Of a DNA stretch of 64,000 nucleotides, positions 31,361 through 44,049 are shown one piece after another (within the stretch, counting starts at the first letter, position 1; each line of letters opens with the position of its first letter). The notes below the pieces were generated by a model, which was not told the origin of the DNA, ran no database searches, and saw only the letters and a list, made by a program, of their open reading frames with translations. The position numbers and the translations under genes were made by a program. Source of the stretch: Pleurodeles waltl. Lineage: Eukaryota; Chordata; Amphibia; Caudata; Salamandridae. The stretch spans positions 1,181,942,863-1,182,006,862 of the forward strand of contig NC_090437.1 of NCBI RefSeq assembly GCF_031143425.1. The letters are read 5' to 3'.

Positions 31361-32239
31361 TAACATACATTGTTTTTAATAAAGTGGCCAATTAATGGTA
31401 GGTGAGTGATAGGTCGATAGTTGGTGAGGTCGTCAGGGAAAGGTACAATTTGGTACACTGCAGGGTGGGCTTGTAGTGGTGAATTAAAGAATGGCTGTGT
31501 TTTCATTGGGTTGTCTAATTTGGTTGATTTTGTCCTTAAAGTATTTGCTGCTCTGTATTTCCCATTTGAGTCAGTGAGCAGTGGGTTAAATGCAGGGTTT
31601 CTGCAGTGCTTAATTTACTTTCAAAGCGTCTTAATTATACTGGAATTTTAATGAATATGATCATACCTACCTGGTATTACATTTAATCTACCACAAAAAG
31701 GAGTAAATGCATGCCTAATCCGAATAAACAAAAATAACTCTGAATGAATCACTAACCATGGGTTCCAGAGTAACATTCTACTCACCATACATCAATTCAA
31801 TGCCTCATGAGAGGTAGTAAGCATCAAATATAATAGCTTGTACAATAGCAAACATACAAAAAGCAGCATTTGGTTTCTATGACGAAGGTGCAGAAATAGT
31901 TTAGTGTCAATAGACCTACTTACATCTGTGTTTGTTTAAATGTTTGTATTGCCATCTAACACAGTGTTTTTCTGCAGGTTCCTTGTTGAAGCTCAATGTT
32001 TTATTAGGGAACCTGAAAGGGGCACAGGAGTCTGATATCTTCTGGATGGTGGGATTACAGTCTTGGGTGAGAAACTCTTCATCAGTGCTGGAGTCAGCTG
32101 TTTCACCAGGAATGTCAAGCTGATAAGAGGTGCATTTATGGCATTTTTGGGGGGAATTAGATTAAATTTGCTGGCATTGGTTAACCTCAGTGGATGGAGA
32201 TGAACAGAGAAGGCTAACACCAATGCTAGTATGGTCAAT
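31361..32239. other. Interval without recognised features
   Basis: Short AT-rich sequence with no gene-like frame or clear repeat. Confidence 0.45.
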
Positions 32240-33010
32240 GTGAGAAACTGGGTTGTTGGTTGAGGGGGTGTGAGTGCTTTTTAAGAAAAAAACACAGTCC
32301 TTCAGTCAGGGTAAACCGCAAACAGTCACTAAATTAGCCTATGTTTAACCCTCTGGTAGCTTGGCACAAAAGTAGGCACGCTTAACTTGGAGGCAACGTG
32401 TAATGTATTTATGCAGCACTAAAACAGTAGCAAAGGGAAAATGCATTACAAGGAAAATCCAACACCAATTTATATAAATAGAGTAACATTTAATAAATTA
32501 TGTTAGACCAAAATGACAAAAACCCAATCAGTAGAACTGGAGATATGCAATTTTAAACATTTAGGGCCTGATTGCAACTTTGGAGGAGGTGTTAATTAGT
32601 CACAAAAGTGACGGTAAAGTGACGGATATACCACCAGCCGTATTACGAGTCCATTATATCCTATGGAACTCGTAATACGGCTGGTGGTATATCCGTCACT
32701 TTACCGTCACTTTTGGGACGGATTAACACCTCCTCCAAAGTTGTAACCAGGCCCTTAGATAGAAGTAGTGCCAAAAGTTGCAAAGTCCCACTGAGAGTAT
32801 CTGGTTGCACTGTCCTGGGACAAAGTCCGAGACAAGTTCAGTCTGATCGTGATGGAGTGCAGACTGGGTACGGGATCAACTTTGGCCCGCTGACGATTGT
32901 ATTGTTTCTTTGCAAGGCTCTGGGTTGTTCGGCATAGGCTCTGATGATCCTATGTGTTTGGGGCTGATGTAAATGTTTGTTGATTACACACAATGGGAGC
33001 TCTTGAACCT
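32240..33010 (+). mobile_element. LTR fragment of an abundant retroelement (family B, copy 1), split by a MITE
   Basis: The segment from TCAGGGTAAACCGCAAACAGTC through CCTCTGGTAGCTTGGCACA and GGCTTAACTT-like blocks matches the start of the longer copy at 53170 (CCTCTGGTAGC...GGCACAGAGCAATCAGGCTTAACTT, then GGCAATGTATAAAGTATGTGTGCAGCA). After the MITE at 32564-32754 the element resumes (GCCAAAAGTTGCAAAGTCCC). Family identity beyond an LTR-like retroelement is inference from general familiarity. Boundaries are approximate. Confidence 0.6.
32564..32754. mobile_element. 191-bp near-perfect palindromic MITE
   Basis: The whole element is one inverted repeat. Arms of about 91 bases (GGGCCTG...GAGTCCAT against the reverse of ATGGAACTC...CAGGCCC) differ at about five positions plus one indel around a loop of about 9 bases. 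TTA flanks both ends (32561-32563 and 32755-32757). It interrupts the LTR fragment at 32240-33010. The TTA duplication and GGGCCT end suggest a Harbinger-mobilised element, but its interior is unlike the GGCGGT-rich MITEs. Confidence 0.92.
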
Positions 33011-34720
33011 ACCTGCTTTAACAAGACATAATAATAAATATGCCACATGCATTGCTTGTGACAAAACCATTGAAGGCGCAGATTTTTTTTTCATATAATG
33101 TCAGTGGACCCATTATCTGTAAAATAAAACATTTTATGGGATTTTATGCCTGAATGAAAGAATGTGTGTGGAAAAGAGAAACCAAAAAGTGCGACAGAGA
33201 TTAAGTGAACATAAATCATGTATTTGACGCAAAGCTACATTATCCCCATTCGACGATCATTTTCTTGTGCACCGCCACACTGAAAATTATTTTTAAAGGA
33301 CAGGTTTGTCAGTTATCCAACCTCATCTCAGAGAAGCGTCTTTGAGCAAAGACTGATGAGAAAAGAGGCAACATTAATCCTATATTTCAGCACAACTATT
33401 GCTAGATGAAATTAGGTTTTGGAACCTAGCAATTTATAAAGGAATTTCCTAAATTATTATCTCCAAAATTCTTTCCTTTCATTTTGAGAACCCAATTTCT
33501 TTTTTTTTTAAACTAATTTTCTTTCGTTAAATTTGCCTCTCATCTACAAAAACCCATTTTTTTTCACTTTTTGAAAATATCTAAATTTTTCCTCTATGCA
33601 GTTGAAGTTTATTTTGAAATGTTAGCAGGCGGCTCAGTTTCTACTACAACTCCTGTCATTCCCTTTCAATGCTGCCAATATGTTCATGAGTCTTGCCTAT
33701 TTCTGGCCAACTGAAGAGACGCCACAGACTCCGAATGAGTGACTGCAAATGAGAACTTGGCCCATGCCTGGACAAATAACCTTCTAAAGAATCTTTAGGG
33801 TAAGAGACTTATTGCACTTGTGTAGCTTTGATGATTTCTGTTCCTACATCGATCCGGCAAGTTTAGATGTGATTTCTTTCAACATAGGATACATCAGCCC
33901 CCGCCAGCCTTATTAACACTAAAGTATCCCTGCTGTGGATTAATCAAGTCATAACTTGATCTAACCAGATCACTATTAAGGTCATATGGTACTGTTTGTG
34001 GCACAGATATTTGTACAAATATATGAAAAAATTAGCCCAGCAACTACTAATTTTGAGTCTTATTGTACTTTAAATTTCTAACTTTAGGATAAAGTACTTC
34101 TGACTACAATGGTCTGAGATAATCAACATATTTGATTGACTCACTGGTGTGGCACCATTTTTAACATTTTGTCTTGCAAATGTTAACACTGTTTCATGAT
34201 TCCTACAACATAAACTTGATTTTTCGTTAGCCAACAGTCCATCCAGTTCTATGTCCTGAGGATACCCCAAATTCAAGAGGGTAAAAAAACATCGACAATT
34301 GGGACTAGGTTAGTGAACAAGAGATACTTTGAGAGGAGTAGATTCCTGAAAAAGAGGGCCTCTCTCAGATAAAGGAACTGCCACAGCCCCTGATTTGATA
34401 TCAAGGATAATGTACGGAACTCGAGTTATTGGACTATGGGCATTTGACCATACTATGATTCTGAAATTAGCAGAACTGGACTCAGTGGTTTTTCATGTTA
34501 TTGTAATTTGTTTTTATCTAAGCAAACATTTCTTACGCAAAGTGGTGTTGGGATACCACAATTTAGTATGCTATCTTTTTGTGCCCGTTAAGACTATTTG
34601 GTTTTATGTGTTCCTAGAAATGGAAAATGATGTGCACAAATTATCTGTTTCTTTGTTTGAAATGTTTTGCAATGAATTCAATGAAACAGGAATAAGCAGT
34701 GTGATCTTGAAATTCAGGGC
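33011..34720. other. Interval without recognised features
   Basis: AT-rich. T-rich runs occur near 33490-33560. An open frame of 111 codons at 34395-34730 has no recognised motif and no supporting context. Confidence 0.45.
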
Positions 34721-34925
34721 CTTTTTTTAAGTCTGGTGGTCAACAGACCACCACGGCTGTGGCGGTAGGACTGCCACATTGTCAGCTTGGCTGACAGACC
34801 CGCCAACATCCTGTGATCCCCACCAAGATCTCAGATCCCGACGGGCTGATGGCGGTGCAGGTTGCAATCAGCCACCACCAAGAAAAGGCTGGCAGAGGCT
34901 GGTGGAGACTGCTCATGCCCAGGCT
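34721..34925. mobile_element. Decayed Harbinger-type MITE remnant
   Basis: This GC-rich island has GTCTGGTGGTC near its left and repeated GGCGGT, CCGCCA and GGTGG motifs. It resembles the interior of 45531-46051 (GGTGGTCTACAGACGGCCACAG against GGTGGTCAACAGACCACCACGG). I could not find clean ends. Confidence 0.5.
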
Positions 34926-34929
34926 TTTT

Positions 34930-35540
34930 ATTTGCGGTCTAATGTTGCCTTGATATAAGGACCCAAACCCCTTGTCCCACTAACTTTCTAAAAGTGGCAC
35001 TTTCAAAACTGTGACTTAAAATCTGACTTTACCAATAAAAGGGGTTTAGAATTACAATTCCTCAAACACCAAATATGACTTTCTACTTGTCCCTAGCTAA
35101 ATATTATCACTTGTTAAATGTAACAAGGTTACCCAATGTTATCTTATGGGAGAAGTAGGTCTTGCAACAGTAAACAATGAATTTTAGAGTTTTCACTACC
35201 AGGACATGTAAAACATAACAGTACGGGTCCAACTTTTTAAATGCAGTGCACCCTGCCTTAGAGCATACAGGCTGCAATGCCAGACCTGAGAGGTGTTTCA
35301 AAAGACTAATGAAGTGGGTGATACAATCAATGCTGCAGAACCAAAAGTAGCATTTACTTTACAGGACTTGATACATGGAATATACCACTTTACTAGAGAC
35401 TTACAGTGAATGAAATGTGCCAGTTGGGTGCACACCAATTTTACTAGGTTTAAAGGAGAGAGCATAAGCACTTTAGCACTGGTTAGCAGCGGTACAGTGC
35501 ACAGAGTCCTAAAGCCATCAGCGGGTCCAACAGTCAGTCT
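34930..35540 (+). mobile_element. LTR fragment of family B, copy 2 (3' part)
   Basis: It aligns with the second half of the copy at 53170-55790. ATCTGACTTTACCA, CTTATGGGAGAAGTAGGTCTTGCA, ACTTTACTAGAGACTTACA (35389; 55584 in the other) and CTTTAGCACTGGTTAGCAG occur in the same order. It lacks the front half. No coding sequence is present. Confidence 0.65.
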
Positions 35541-37499
35541 ATTCTATGAATTGTGACAGGTGGGAGCTGAAGTTGGACAAAGTGGTGCAGATGAAGTCCA
35601 AGAGATTTGCTTCAGTATGTTCAGACAGTGTGGCTAGTGGCCAAAATGTTAAAAAAGGGTACTCTTCTTTGTCCTGGTTTACATGTTGTTTAGAAAGATG
35701 AAGGCATTGAGGATGCTATTTTAGTATGAATGTTAGAGGCTGCTCTGAGGGCGAGTATTTCTTGGGGCTCAGTGTTTGGTTGGTGCTGGGTTGTTGGTCA
35801 CAAGACATAATGTGAATGTCCAATGTGGCAATAACATACACTATCAGGAGACTAATGTAAAGGTGTCAAAGGTTTGTTGCACCTGGCGTGTGCATGCCCA
35901 CAAAGAACAATGAATAAATGTATTAGTCAAGGTGCAACATGTTTTCTTGTAGCACTAGGGTGTCGAGGACTTGGGTGGAGGTCAATGTGAACAAAATGTC
36001 TTAAATAGAGATTGCACCAGGTTATTAGGTCAAAAAAAGTGATTATATCTGCTGCATACATGTCTGCAGAGCTGTCATTGATGGCAGTAAGCATTTTGCT
36101 TCAGGGATTTTATTTATTAAATTTATGTGTAGCTCACCATTACAGGAGAATTTCATTGTATTTTTATTAGGGTTTTGGAATGTGCGCATAACATCAGTCC
36201 TTTTTCTATTTTTCCATATTATTGAAAATCTACTGCTCTTAGCATCGAATTTTCTCAGATATGTATTCCTTACGTTTTTTACTTACATTTATTTTATTTT
36301 CATTAGTAAAACGACTTTACTTAAAAAACAAAATACCAAACTCAGAAAATGCCAAGTTTATATTCAGGTAACAATTTTAGTCCAATTTGTCAAACTCAAA
36401 TTTCTGAATTAGTCATTTTTTGTCCGAATAAAGAGAACATTTTGAGTGTTGCCAAAAGTCAGAATTTTTTGCAAAGTTTCAGGAAACATCTAAAAGAAGA
36501 TGCTGTATTTCGGTACACTCTTGAATAAAGTAATAAAATGCTCATGAAAATAGGAACGAGTCTGAGGCAGCTCCGAACACTTGAAATAGCGTTGATAGAG
36601 CAGCAACTTCCCTTTGAGATTAGCCTATGTAATGCACCGCGAGAGCCTGAGAGAATGTAATGCTGATACAAAGCATAATCTGACAACTATTAAGGTTATA
36701 GGTGGTAAAGAAGAAAGGAAAATCCCTTTCACTGCATTAAGTGGAGAGGAAATGAAGCTTTGCCTTCAGCTATTTGGGAACAACATCCTGCGCTCTGCAT
36801 CTCTCCCGGCATGCACATGCAACCTGACTCTAAAGAATGCACACGTATTTATTTCAGACTCTAAAACGTGGCCAGTGGTCCGTATTTTCTTAAGATCATT
36901 TGAACGCAATATCCTGCCACAACTACCATGTTTCATGGTTTTCATCTCATTGATAATATGATCATGGACCAGCTGCACACCTGCATGTAGTTTCTCAAGG
37001 GGACATGTACGTATATAAAAGTATAGCATGTCACATCATCGACACTGCAAGTCATACATTGTCTTGAGGTTTGTGCAGTGCATACCGCACCGAATTATGT
37101 ATTGGGGTGTATTGACAATCCCCGTTTTCAGTCTTCAGAGACCGGCTTCCAGGCTAGATGCAAATATTTCAGAACAAATGCAAATGCAACAATGACCCAG
37201 TTGTGGAATTGTTCCATGTGCCAAGTGTCTCTGGAATATTTTCCACAACTTCATGGAAGTTACTTTGCAGCTGGTGCTCAGCTCTTTCACTTTAGAATTC
37301 ATAAAGTAGTTCTGCTTCTGGAAGAAATGTCTAGTTTGCATGTTGAAGTGGGTTTCTTTTTACCAAACGAACACTAAAAATATTATACAGGACTGTCAGC
37401 AAGCAGAGTGCCCTTTAATCTGTAAAGTTTCCCGTTTTCTAGCAATGTTTGTAGAATAGTAGGAATAAGAAAGGAAATATACAATTGAGAGGCATTTTT
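35541..37499. other. Interval without recognised features
   Basis: AT-rich sequence. The largest frames (36614-36961 plus, 36125-36412 plus, 37078-37377 plus) carry no motif I recognise. Conservation in other species would be the only test for regulatory function. Confidence 0.4.
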
Positions 37500-38120
37500 A
37501 CAAGCCACTAGTAGCACCAGAGTGTCACTTTTTTGACGCTCTGGTGGCGCAGTGTGCCGGCTCACATTCACAAGGCCTCGCAAAGCCACAGTGCGTGGTT
37601 TTTCATGGCCTCCTAAATATGCCCCCTTTCATGTATTACTCCTGGTCAAGAGGGCATTCTATGGGTTTTGCTTTGGGTGTTTCCATGCAACACCCATGGA
37701 ATTTGATGCATTCCCAGATTTACATGGCTTGAAATGCGTCAGATTCCCACGTCACCACAGGGGTGGCGTAAAAGTGGCACACCAAGTAGAAGTATCTTTA
37801 TTTCTTCTTGTTTTTTCCTCTTTCTATGTGTGCTTCATTCTCAAGCACACATAGAAGGAGAGAAACAACATTAATGATTGTTTATGTACAGAAAGGTGTC
37901 ACTACCTGCACATAAACAATCATCCCTGTGAATGGTGCAAGGTGCCTGCATTGGTGCTAGGCTGCCAATTGTATGCCACTAAGGAAAGTAAAGGGATACA
38001 TTGTATTTCTGTAAATACTACGCATCCCTGCACTTTCAAAATGGCGCAGCAAGGTGCAGCAAGCTGGCCTCCAGTGCCATGCTGTGTCATTTTCTGGTAA
38101 ATGAGGCTCTGAGAGTTTGC
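37500..38120. mobile_element. Hairpin-chain element, probable MITE
   Basis: Successive inverted repeats: CACCAGAG...CTCTGGTG at 37515-37546, GGGTGTT...AACACCC near 37677, TTTCTATGTGTGCTT...AAGCACACATAGAA at about 37820-37856, and ATGATTGTTTATGT...ACATAAACAATCAT at 37874-37923. A longer pair, AAAGGGAT...ATCCCTGCACTTTC, lies at about 37988-38036. TAAATATGCCCCC near 37616 resembles the GGGGCATATTTATA end of the element at 54614. The ends are not fixed and it may be two insertions. Confidence 0.55.
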
Positions 38121-38409
38121 AAGAGGTATGTGTGTATTTTTTCACCGGTTGTCTGCAGAATGCCCAAACCAAGAACCTCTGCAAGCTTATGGTTAGTTAA
38201 AATGTGAAATATCACATATGTATCCACCTTAAAACCTGGAGATCAGAGTCACAAAAAATCACAATCTATTCTTGTAGATGTCCATATACTTTCAGAGTTT
38301 ATTCATGATTTTTCTTTTATTTAGAAAGGTTCTAAGGACAGTAACTAGGTAGCTATGACTGTAGTACGCTTGAAATCCCTTTCTAATTTGCATTTTCACA
38401 TGAGCATAG

Positions 38410-38800
38410 ACAGTAGTGTATATCTCAAATCAGGTTTATAGAGCATAACTACTCACCCATAAAGGTCTCAAGGCACTGAGGGTTCTTTCCTCTGAGCTTC
38501 AGTTGAAGAGTCAGGTTTTAAGGTCCTTCCTGAATTGGGGTAGTGATGGTGGCTGCCTGAGGTGCAGGGGCAGGGTGTTCCAGCTCTTTGTCGCAAGGTA
38601 GGTGAAGGATCTTTCACCAGCTGAGGTCTTCTGTATGTGGGGTACAATGGCTAGTGCTTGTTGAGCGGAGAGGTCTTGTGGGGAAGTAGAAGGTGATGCG
38701 GTGGTTGAGGTAGGCGGGTCCTGGGTCGTGGAGGACCTTGTATGCGTGGACGAGGAGTTTGAAGTTATATTTGATCAAATCTCTTTGGGAGACAGCTTGC
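38410..38800 (-). pseudogene. L2/CR1-type LINE fragment, C-terminal end and 3' UTR
   Basis: On the minus strand the translation reads NFKLLVHAYKVLHDPGPAYL, then frame changes, then ERSFTYLATKSWNTLPLHL and SLPQFRKDLKT. This is the characteristic C-terminal region of L2/CR1-group reverse transcriptase proteins (family pattern: ...FKALHGLAPPYL...RSFSVAAPKLWNSLP...FKSKLKT). It is followed by GCCTTGAGACC...GGGTGAGTAGTTATGCTCTATAAA, typical of such 3' ends. It is truncated at the front and frameshifted, so it is dead. Confidence 0.75.
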
Positions 38801-40324
38801 AAGCTTTTTCTTTTCTGTTTTTTCTCTGCTGGGAAAATTTGTTTCCCTTTCCCATGAAGAAGACCTCTTTCTTTACACCACAAGCAATGTTGCTATTTAT
38901 GGTGTTGAGGGAACCTATTCCTTATCTGTAAAGAGCTTTACACCATCACTGATATGAATAAATCTCTTATCATTACATATATCGGCTGTGCACACAGTTT
39001 TAGGGCTTTTCAACTCCAAAACTGTCACTGCCTATTTGTGGCAGATTTACTTACAGAAAAAAATATTTGTGTGAGTAAAAACATTTTTAAAAGTTAAAAA
39101 AAAGTTTTCAAATGTCAAATGTAGTTTTATACATAGAATAAAACTATGTGGCTATGTAAACTAAATTTACTAATTCAAATAGCTTTTTGACTCTGGGGCG
39201 GTGTAATGTCTTTCCCACACTCTCAGCGTCACATGTTCTATCCTGTTTCTTACAGGTAACAAAAAGTATGAAAAGTTACACTTGTGGCTGAATGGTTGCT
39301 GCTCTAACTGGAAACACTGCACAGAGAAATTTGAAAACACTGAATTTCCTGACTGAAGAATAGACTTTTGCATAGGAAATTTGAAACTTTCTTCCACAAT
39401 TCGACTAAAATTAAAAATGTTTTAAGAATTGGGCACTAGTAGTACATTCGTCATAAGCTGCTTATAGTAAAACAAAAACATAATGTCCCTAATCCCTTTA
39501 TTAATATTTATGTACAGATTTAAATTACATCCTACCGATCAGTAATGAAACTGAAGAAGAAATATAACCAAGCAAACACTAACATTTGAGTTTTATTTAA
39601 AAATCTGGAGCAAAACAAATAATGCCATTCATCTGTAAGGATATGCAAAATACTCACGTAAAGGTTATGCTACAAAGTCAAATGATCCTTCAATTATAAA
39701 AGCAAAAATACACGCTGTTCCGTAATAAAAATCATCAGGAGGAAGACATTTTTACAAAAGATCATACATTCTTAAACAATTCCTCTACACTGAAACCCGA
39801 TCCACACCAAAAGAGTATCTTTACGAACTTGCCACTTCACGTTCAGTCAGAGACCTTCAAAATTAGTACAAAAATGAGGTGAAAATTATTTTTAATAAAT
39901 TAATATGTTTGGAGATGTGGCCAGCTTTCCGTTTTTGCAAACAGTTGCACTGCTTCTTATGATATTTTAAGTCGCATTTTACTTTAAATAGTGATATTAC
40001 AGAACTGGGTGCCTAAGACAGATTGATCAAGAAGATTGCTATTATTTTACGACTTAAGAGCAATCTTTAATGGTTTTTAGATAGTTCACATTTTTGTGAA
40101 CTTTAGCACCCTTTTAATTCCAGGGAGGCTATTTTCCTTCTGATAATACCAACCATCTTCTTTAAATCCTGAATGTGTCCTTGTAAACCACAACCCAAAT
40201 TGACTTAAATGAGAGCTACCTTCGATTTTGGCTAGTCTCTGGCCTTTTCACCTTTTGTGTTACATGATTCATGAATGGCAGCATGCCTCCCTTAATGGCA
40301 ACGTATGGTTACAAGTTAAGACTC
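38801..40324. other. Interval without recognised features
   Basis: AT-rich with no gene-like frame, inverted terminal pair or tandem repeat that I could see. Confidence 0.45.
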
Positions 40325-40882
40325 TGGCCCTCACTTCAACCAAGGCTGAACCGCGAGTTGGCCGCCCATGCAGCCGGAAACCCGCCAGCTGCATTTGGAC
40401 ATCCTCGCTGGGCTGGCGGGCAGAAACAGTTTTTCTGCCCGCCAGCCCAGTGGGGATGTTGGGTGTAACATTGCAGCCGGCTGCTAATAGACCCGATGGC
40501 AGTGTGGCAGTGCGGCGGGTGAAGCAGCTCCTGTCGTGCTTTTCACTGTCTGCCAGGCAGACAGTGAAAATTGCAACAGGGCTGTGCCTGGTGGCCCCTG
40601 CACTGCCCATGCCAAGTGCATGGGCAGTGCATGGTCCCGCAGGGGCCTCGCGACTCCCCTTACCGCCAGCCTAAAATCCCCACGGCAGCGCTGCAAGCAG
40701 TACTGCACTGACAGATTCTGACCGCCGGGACATCCATGGCGGTAAACCGCTGGTCCCGGCGGTGTGACCGCGGCGCTACCGCCGCGGTCACAATATGGTG
40801 ATTCATACCGCCAGCCTGTTGGCGGTACGAACACCACTTCAACCCTGAAGGTCGGTGACCGCCAGGGTTGTAATTAGGCCCG
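40325..40882. mobile_element. Harbinger-type MITE, about 558 bp, with internal palindromes
   Basis: The left end GGCCCTCACTTCAACCAAGG and the inverted right end (GACCGCCAGGGTTGTAATTA then GGCCCG) are degraded terminal repeats. The interior carries a perfect 19-base inverted repeat at 40408-40426 and 40432-40450, a perfect 15+1+15 palindrome at 40540-40570 centred in CTGCCAGGCAG, and CACTGCCCATGC...GCATGGGCAGTG near 40600-40630. The right part is packed with GGCGGT/ACCGCC. It has no coding capacity. Confidence 0.82.
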
Positions 40883-43800
40883 TAATGTATTTTGCCTTGC
40901 TAATCCTTTGTTTGCAAACAATATAAATTTCTGCATAGGTCGTCTGTCAAATGAGATATATGTCATGAAAATGCAAAATAGAATGAAAGTTTAAAAATAT
41001 GTTTACTGATTTTCAAAATCATTCTAGACTTCATCTGGCATTTTTAATTATTGATTTAATTATTTTTTTTATCTTCTTTTATATATTTCCATGATGCTGT
41101 AGCTTCTCATCCAACAGCCTACTGAATGCTGATCCTGAGTTGTAACAGCAAGATAACAATTCTCCTTATTATATAGTATGTTTGTTGAGATTTACTTTTG
41201 TCTGTTACAGCATACATGACAAATAATAACATAGGATCAAATATATTGTTTCTACCCTTTCCATTGCATTTGCTTTGTAAGCTATTAATGAGAAACAAAC
41301 TTTTCAGTAGGTGAATCTTTTCAAGTTAAATACAGGCTAGAATTCAAATTGATATAATTTTAGTTGTAAAGTGCGTGTAGCCTAAACATTATTATGTCCA
41401 TGAGAACACTTAATAAGCATTTGCAATGCACTGGGTCTCGCGTTTGCACGAGTTAGAGCTATCTGCGTTTCGAACTCCTAACCGGACTTTTCTTGCCACA
41501 TAAACTGAAAAGTAGAACAGTTTGACATAAGAGAGCCCACGGCCACCAAGAAGCGTGACAGAGACACACAAAAGGAAACAGAAGTTCGCTCGCAGTCAAA
41601 CCTAGGGGAAAGAGTGCAATTATCCATGTAACCAGCAAAAGTGCAAATATCAATGTAAAAGGGTTGATGTCATAGAAGGCGTTTTACTATAGCCCAATGA
41701 GATTGCTCTGCCTGCGAAATAAAGAGAAAAGGTAGTCCAGAAACCATACGGAAAACATGGAGCCTCATATGTTTTCAGTACTTTACAGGTGTGCTCGAGG
41801 AGAGCTAAACAGCGGAAAAGACATGACGTATGCATGCCTTTCACTTAATGAAATCAAGCAAATTGTAAAAGGCAAGCCCACGAACCAACCAAACTGATGG
41901 GCCTGCAGTGGGCGTGGTTAAAAGCCCACAGTGAGATTACTCCAGGGACGGAGCTCTTTGCGCTCGACCCTAAAAACTAGCCACCATAGCACAAATGTAA
42001 CAGTACCTTTTGGTTTTCACAGCCTTCTTTAAGGTGTATAGTTCTCAATTTTTATTCTGAATACCCAAAGCAGTTAGAGCCCAATTTTGTTTTTGGTACC
42101 TGATGGTTAAAGCAGCCTCTAAGGGCCTTTGTGGGAACAATCAGGCTCGTTTGAGAGCGCATGCAGGTCTGGAATAGTGTGGCATTGCTTGATTTTATTT
42201 TCAATCAGAAGCAGATGTGCCTTACAGGTATCACATATAAGAAATGTTGCCCATCCATGAATTAATTCACTTTAATAAATTATTAAGTATGAACGCAGAG
42301 TAGACAGCATCCATAATCACCCTAATATTGACTTGTGAGTCATCAGCATGTGATAGTGCTCATTAGCCATGTTGCCTAGTATGGTCAAACAAAGGATGAA
42401 TGTAGGTATTGAAACGTATGGTTAAAGGATTTGCCAAACAGGATGTTGGCTCGAAAATTGTAGTTCTAGTGGCAGGTCATCTCCTGGTGATTCAGTTCTC
42501 ATTCCATCATAAACATTTTTTCAACCTTCAAAATAAAATATTTAGCTGAGTTTTTGCAGAGCTCTTGAAAAGCAGTGATGTTACTAGAAAGACATGAAAT
42601 AAATAAAAGACTTTAGGTTGGCGAACAATGTCCTACTAGGATACTTTGTGAGAGAAATATATGCTTGGATACAATGACATTTTTTTGTAAACCTTTAACT
42701 TAGCCTCAAAGTCAGTCTTATTGGCCTTAAAATATGGTTTATACCTTCCTAAAACCTAATGTCATGGATTGTTTGGTGTCAGAAAACCACTGTAGTGGAT
42801 GTTTAATTGTCTGACTAATCATTTATTGCTTTCTTGCGTGGATACTAAATTTACTAGTATCTTACTTGGACAGTCAAAGTTGTCTGTGTACTTTACCAGC
42901 TGTCAAAATCTGACTTAAAAGTCCCCAAATACACTTTCCGCATGATAAGAAGCCCAAGCAGTGTTAAACTTGGGGATCACTGATGCAGATGTGAAAATTG
43001 TACAGTTTATCAAATAGAGGTCACTCCAGTCTAATGCAGTGGAGCTGTCTACTGTTACTATGCTATTCCAAACAATCACAATGTTAGTTCACTAGATATG
43101 GCCTGCATTATGTGTAGGTTAATTCACCAGTAAGGAGAATCCCAATTGCTCAGTGTCGTCTAGAAATTCATAGGCAATATGATTGTTTGCATTATTAAAA
43201 GTAGACATTCTTCGAACTATTAAAAACAGTCATTCTTAGTACTTCACCACATGCAGCCTATTGAACTTTGATCTCTAAATATAATGGAAACACCCTTGAA
43301 TACCCATTTTGCTGATTATGTAGATGGCTGCTTGTGATACTGGTAGTGCTGTTCCTGAACTTAGTATAAAACAAACTGCATTATAGGACACATTCATTAA
43401 TTCATTGCCATTACTGAATTTGTCTTTTATTCTGAGATTAGATCTTTAGAATCCATTGTTGTCTATCTATTGCTGTCTATCCTAATCAAACAGTAGATGT
43501 GACGAATACATTAGTCACATTAATCATATTAGAAAATAAAAGGAATTGAGGGCACCCTTTCCAACTTTGATGGGAGCTTTGGAATGTAAATAATCTGTGT
43601 TTCTTTGAGTGTCCAGTTTCATTATACGAAGATAACATCTCTTCAAATGAGGGTTTAAAATTGGGGAGAGTTTTGCTAAAACTGCATTGGAGATGTTGAA
43701 TTGTCATTTAAAAAAAGTCCAATCTGAAGTAAGCCCCCCTGTATAAGAGTAGATGTATATCGACTAATAATCAGTTTGCAGTTGATAGTTATGAGGTAGA

Positions 43801-44049
43801 ATGATGGCACTTTTCATTCCAAATTGATGTGGAAATAAGTTGGAAAGAAAAGGGCAAACATTTTTAATCTCTGGTTTGACAGAGAATGTAAACCAAAGCC
43901 AATATTGGAAGCATTACAGACTTACAAAATGATCTATAAGAATGATCGATAAGAAATATAAGACCTTGATAAATCATAAAATAGTAGAGAATATGAAAAG
44001 GGTTGGGAAATAATGGTGAAAATAATTAACTTCTAGACCATCACTCACC
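40883..44049. other. Long AT-rich interval; possible SINE head near 41420
   Basis: It is mostly featureless. At about 41420-41480 GGGTCTCGCGTTTGCACGAG then GTTAGAGC and GTTTCGAACTCC resemble a tRNA-derived SINE head, the last part being like a polymerase III B box (GGTTCGANNCC). I see no A-rich tail or target duplication that would confirm it. No gene-like frame occurs. Confidence 0.35.

Noticed and set aside
30975..31391. 138-codon frame on minus as a host gene
   Set aside because: No motif, no splice context, and the surrounding sequence looks like a LINE tail.
36125..37377. Host exons in the AT-rich interval
   Set aside because: Frames are short, without motif, codon bias or paired splice sites that I could defend.
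41420..41480. A functional tRNA gene
   Set aside because: Only a B-box-like stretch is visible; no cloverleaf can be drawn, so at most it is a SINE head.
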